From assembly GCA_937892015.1 (NCBI GenBank), contig CALAUY010000075.1:1-17406 (forward strand): a stretch of 17,406 nucleotides of DNA, given 5' to 3'. Below are positions 14,813 to 17,406 of this stretch, piece by piece (position 1 is the stretch's first letter; each line of letters begins with the position of its first letter). This stretch comes from an uncultured Bacteroidales bacterium. GTDB taxonomy: Bacteria; Bacteroidota; Bacteroidia; Bacteroidales; Paludibacteraceae. The notes beneath the pieces were generated by a model that had not been told where the DNA came from, made no database searches, and was given only the letters and a program-made list of their open reading frames with translations. Both the position numbers and the translations under genes were made by a program.

Positions 14813-15868
14813 TCAGTTTAAAGTCTCCACAATATTGTATTTCAAGCTGTTGTACTCCAGTTCGCCTTTCGCGCTGTCGAATCCGACGATGAGCATGTCC
14901 ATTTCAGCGGTGTCGGTCGGAAGGACGTGCACGGTGAATTTCTTGGCGTTAACCACAGACGCGATGTACCATCCGAAGTCCATGTTCACCGACTCGGTTT
15001 TAGAGGTAATCTCCTCGACCGCGGTGCTGTCGGCGTTGAGTTTGTACTCTTTGTAAGCGTACTGATAGCTGCCGGTATTGGCAGTGGCGGAGGTAAGGAA
15101 GGCGAGGGAAGAGGCCATCTCTGTCTGAATACCGAGCGTGTCGGGGTAGTCGTACTTAACGACCGTTCCGACGTAATGCGGGAAGATGACGATGAAGGTG
15201 CCATCGCCGAGGTCTTTGCTGACGGTCACTTGTACAGCGGCATCATCGCTGAGCCCGAGTGCAGCGCGAATCTCGTCGGCCTGAGCAGCGAGCGATGCGT
15301 TAGCGGCATCTATCTCGACTTGTGTCAGGGTGTCGCGTTGGTTTTTCCACGCATAGCTCATCGAGTCCAGATGCAGCACATTGATGAAGTAGGTAGTGTC
15401 GGCAGAAGCCCAGCTCTTGCCCGGGAAAGCGTCGATAACTTTTCCGTAGTTGGTGGCTTTGGCCGTCTCGGCGCATGTGGTGATATCGTCCACGATTGAG
15501 CCGTTGGTCCAGCTCACCACCTTGTCGCCGGAAGAGAAAGTCAGGGTGATAGGGATGGACAGGAGGTCTTCTGCCAATGAGCCGCGAACCCACGTGAATT
15601 TTTCTGACTTCGAGTACTTTGCCACTCCGCTGCCATACTTAACGATGGCGTACGAGCCCGAGCCGTCAGCGCTCAGCACATACTCATAGACTGTCATGGT
15701 CATGGCTGTCTCGTCAACAACTTGGCTGGCATACGTGCCCGGGATATTCTGGTCGGCGATTTTAAGATCGGTAACCAACAAATCTCCACCTTGTTGCTGA
15801 CAAGAAACAAAGCTTACGGCCGCAAAGCACAGCACTGCGAGCATTGATTTTGTTTTCATGATTTGCAT
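14813..15868 (-). CDS. Lipoprotein of unknown function preceding susC
   Basis: I do not recognise this family. It is a 351-residue lipoprotein whose signal ends in SFVSC (Cys 23 from the first Met; a second in-frame Met at 15859 would put it at Cys 20, close to the Cys 21 of SusD and the SusE-like protein). The mature part is rich in predicted beta strands, with many Ser, Thr and Asp residues and no obvious enzyme motif. Two regions look alike: VYEYVLSADGSGSY...KFTW near residue 60, and YKEYKLNADS...FGWYIAS near residue 275. This suggests an internal duplication of a beta domain. Its gene lies 23 bases after the MFS gene and 7 bases before susC, an unusual place, since SusC normally comes first among the surface components. 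It may be an extra surface glycan-binding protein; that is inference. Confidence 0.8.
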   Translation of the reverse strand: MQIMKTKSMLAVLCFAAVSFVSCQQQGGDLLVTDLKIADQNIPGTYASQVVDETAMTMTVYEYVLSADGSGSYAIVKYGSGVAKYSKSEKFTWVRGSLAEDLLSIPITLTFSSGDKVVSWTNGSIVDDITTCAETAKATNYGKVIDAFPGKSWASADTTYFINVLHLDSMSYAWKNQRDTLTQVEIDAANASLAAQADEIRAALGLSDDAAVQVTVSKDLGDGTFIVIFPHYVGTVVKYDYPDTLGIQTEMASSLAFLTSATANTGSYQYAYKEYKLNADSTAVEEITSKTESVNMDFGWYIASVVNAKKFTVHVLPTDTAEMDMLIVGFDSAKGELEYNSLKYNIVETLN

Positions 15869-15891
15869 AAAATTGTGTGTTTATTGATTGA

Positions 15892-17253
15892 TTATTGTTT
15901 TTTTTCTTTAATAAGGAACACGCACGCGGAGCCGACGAGCAGCAGCACGCCTGCAAAAGCGAGCATTCCCGCTTGTGAGCCGACCAGCCTGAGGATGAAT
16001 CCGCCCAAGAGTGCTGCGATGATTTGCGGAAGACAGATGGTGCAGTTGAAGAGTCCGAGGTAGTAACCCATGTTGTTGCCATCGAGTGAGTTCGTCAGGA
16101 TAGTGAACGGCAACGCCAACATCGCCGCCCAAGCAGCTCCGATGAGCAGGTAACTGGCCCAGAGGACGTATTGGTTGGTGACGAACATGATGGAGATGAA
16201 GCCCACAGCACCGACGATGAGCGAGATGGCATATGCGCCACGGTTGGAGGTGGCACGTTCTAAGACGGGCAGTACCATCGCCCACAGGAGCGAACCGACG
16301 GCTTGCACGGCGAAACAAACGCCTACCCAGTCGCCCGCGTTCTGATAGGCCGCGTCGGCTGCGTTCAGACCTTCCCATCCGAAGCACTGGATGCCGATAG
16401 CGCCGTTGGAGTACGTCCACATGTACAGGAATGCTGACCAGCAGAAGAACTGCACGAGGCCGATTGTCCAGAACGTTGAGGGAGCGTCCTTCAGCAACTT
16501 GATGAACGACACATCGTCTTTCTTTTCGGGTGCATCCTGAATGCCGTGGAACGCTTTGTACTCCTCGGGGTTCATCTCCTTGACTGCGAAGAAAGTATAG
16601 AGCACGCAGATGATGAGGATGAGCGCACCGATATAGAAACTCCACTTGACCGAGTCGGGGATAACACCTTCAGGAGCCACGTTCTTGATACCTATCCACG
16701 AGAAGAAATACGGGAACAAGTAGCCAACGAGCGAGCCGGCGTTGCAGAGGGCAGATTGGATGGCGTATGCCGTGCCTTTCTGCTCCTCGTTCACCATGTC
16801 GCCCACCATCATCTTGAACGGCTGCATGGCCATATTGATGCTGGTGTCGAGGAAAATGAGCGAGAACAGGCCGAACCACATGGCCGCGTTCAGTCCGAGG
16901 AACAGGCTCTGCGCAAACGTGAAATTGCCGGCATTAGGCAGCAAGAGCATCACCGCCACAGCGATAATAGCACCGACTAACAGATACGGTTTACGGCGAC
17001 CGAGACGGTTCCACGTCTTGTCAGAATACTTGCCGATAAGCGGTTGCACAATCATGCCCATCAGCGGCGGAAGAACCCAGAAGAAAGACAGTTGATGAGG
17101 GTCTGCACCGAGAGTGGCAAAAATACGGCTGATGTTCGCACTCTGAAGCGCGTAAGCAATCTGAACACCAAAGAAACCCGCACTCAAGTTGAAGAGTTGG
17201 AAGAACGATTTGTTCTTTTTGAGTTGTTTCACTTGTTCAACGTTATTTTCCAT
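15892..17253 (-). CDS. MFS sugar transporter, SLC45/GPH-like (maltose-type)
   Basis: A 453-residue inner-membrane carrier of about twelve hydrophobic segments, of normal length. After a short charged N-terminus it has the loop SDKTWNRLGRRKPY (77-90), whose GRR(K/R)PY motif marks the SLC45 / plant sucrose-carrier-like branch found in Bacteroidetes maltose and alpha-glucan loci. Other recognisable parts are MQPFKMMVGDMV, PEEYKAFHGIQ in the central cytoplasmic loop, and GNNMGYYLGLFN near the C-terminal half. It probably imports a disaccharide or short oligosaccharide from the periplasm with protons. It is the first gene of the minus-strand block in view, 23 bases ahead of the unknown lipoprotein. 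Maltose is suggested by the family and the sus neighbours but is not shown. An AT-rich 11-bp repeat array lies upstream. Confidence 0.88.
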   Translation of the reverse strand: MENNVEQVKQLKKNKSFFQLFNLSAGFFGVQIAYALQSANISRIFATLGADPHQLSFFWVLPPLMGMIVQPLIGKYSDKTWNRLGRRKPYLLVGAIIAVAVMLLLPNAGNFTFAQSLFLGLNAAMWFGLFSLIFLDTSINMAMQPFKMMVGDMVNEEQKGTAYAIQSALCNAGSLVGYLFPYFFSWIGIKNVAPEGVIPDSVKWSFYIGALILIICVLYTFFAVKEMNPEEYKAFHGIQDAPEKKDDVSFIKLLKDAPSTFWTIGLVQFFCWSAFLYMWTYSNGAIGIQCFGWEGLNAADAAYQNAGDWVGVCFAVQAVGSLLWAMVLPVLERATSNRGAYAISLIVGAVGFISIMFVTNQYVLWASYLLIGAAWAAMLALPFTILTNSLDGNNMGYYLGLFNCTICLPQIIAALLGGFILRLVGSQAGMLAFAGVLLLVGSACVFLIKEKKQ

Positions 17254-17296
17254 GTTTATCGATTGGTTGGCAATTGATTGTTGAATATTGTTTGTT

Positions 17297-17406
17297 GTTT
17301 GATTGTCGTTTGATGGTTGTTTGATGGTTGTTTGATTATTGTTTGATTGTCGTTTGATGGTTGTTTGATGGTTGTTTGATGGTTGTTTGATGGTTGTTTG
17401 ATGGTT
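17297..17406. repeat. 11-bp tandem repeat array upstream of the MFS gene
   Basis: Ten complete, in-register 11-bp units run to the right end and probably continue beyond it. Seven units are GTTTGATGGTT; the others are GTTTGATTGTC (17297 and 17341) and GTTTGATTATT (17330). The period is close to one turn of DNA, so the same face would recur on one side of the helix. The array starts 44 bases upstream of the MFS start codon. The region between (17254-17296) is AT-rich, with a shorter related stretch and no clear Bacteroidetes -7 box. Confidence 0.9.

Noticed and set aside
17297..17406. CRISPR or replication-origin iterons
   Set aside because: The unit is only 11 bp without spacers, and there is no replication gene or DnaA-box pattern next to it.

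Overview
The window joins two unlike parts. From about position 3116 to the right end it reads as chromosomal DNA of a Bacteroidales-type bacterium: SusC/SusD-family genes, Bacteroidetes-style lipoprotein signals, a nifJ-type pyruvate:ferredoxin oxidoreductase and almost no Shine-Dalgarno sequences. The genus cannot be fixed from sequence alone. The left 3.1 kb looks like Firmicutes (Lachnospiraceae-like) material: an IS with a clear Shine-Dalgarno and sigma70-like promoter, a BspA-type repeat-protein fragment with the typical 'YYAGT..W' and 'EWTW' segments, and a 0.5 kb scrap of an AMP-ligase/LuxE operon.

Layout. 1-141: AT-rich, no recognisable gene. 146-1849: an IS4/IS1634-type insertion sequence, with CTAG on both sides and an imperfect terminal inverted repeat. 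About 1855-2600: a BspA/LRR_5 surface-protein fragment, truncated at both ends. About 2596-3115, minus strand: the N-terminal third of a LuxE-like acyl-protein synthetase overlapping the C-terminal end of an AMP-ligase, both cut off abruptly. 3116-6034: pyruvate:ferredoxin oxidoreductase lacking roughly its first 200 residues. 6050-6114: two hairpins between convergent genes. 6195-17253, all minus strand, in order of transcription: an SLC45/GPH-like MFS sugar transporter, a lipoprotein of unknown function, SusC, SusD, a SusE-like surface lipoprotein, then, after a hairpin and a tandem-repeat array, a secreted phosphodiester-glycosidase (NAGPA/DUF2233) protein with a Big-type domain.

How the genes fit together. 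The minus-strand block resembles a glycan-uptake locus. SusD and the SusE-like protein would capture an oligosaccharide at the surface, SusC would import it with TonB energy, and the MFS protein would carry the sugar over the inner membrane. The transporter family and the immunoglobulin-like 'G.FNGW' domains hint at maltose or alpha-glucan as substrate, but that is inference, and no classical glycoside hydrolase lies in the window. PFOR is a central anaerobic enzyme and is not obviously linked to this locus.

The main caution is the left 3.1 kb. Three truncated fragments in alternating orientation sit end to end and finish inside a housekeeping gene. This pattern fits an assembly or amplification chimera at least as well as real recombination. 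The points most worth a second look are those junctions, two tandem-repeat arrays upstream of minus-strand genes (26/29-bp units at 8637-8824 and 11-bp units at 17297-17406), the unknown lipoprotein placed before susC, and the phosphodiester-glycosidase gene beside the Sus genes.
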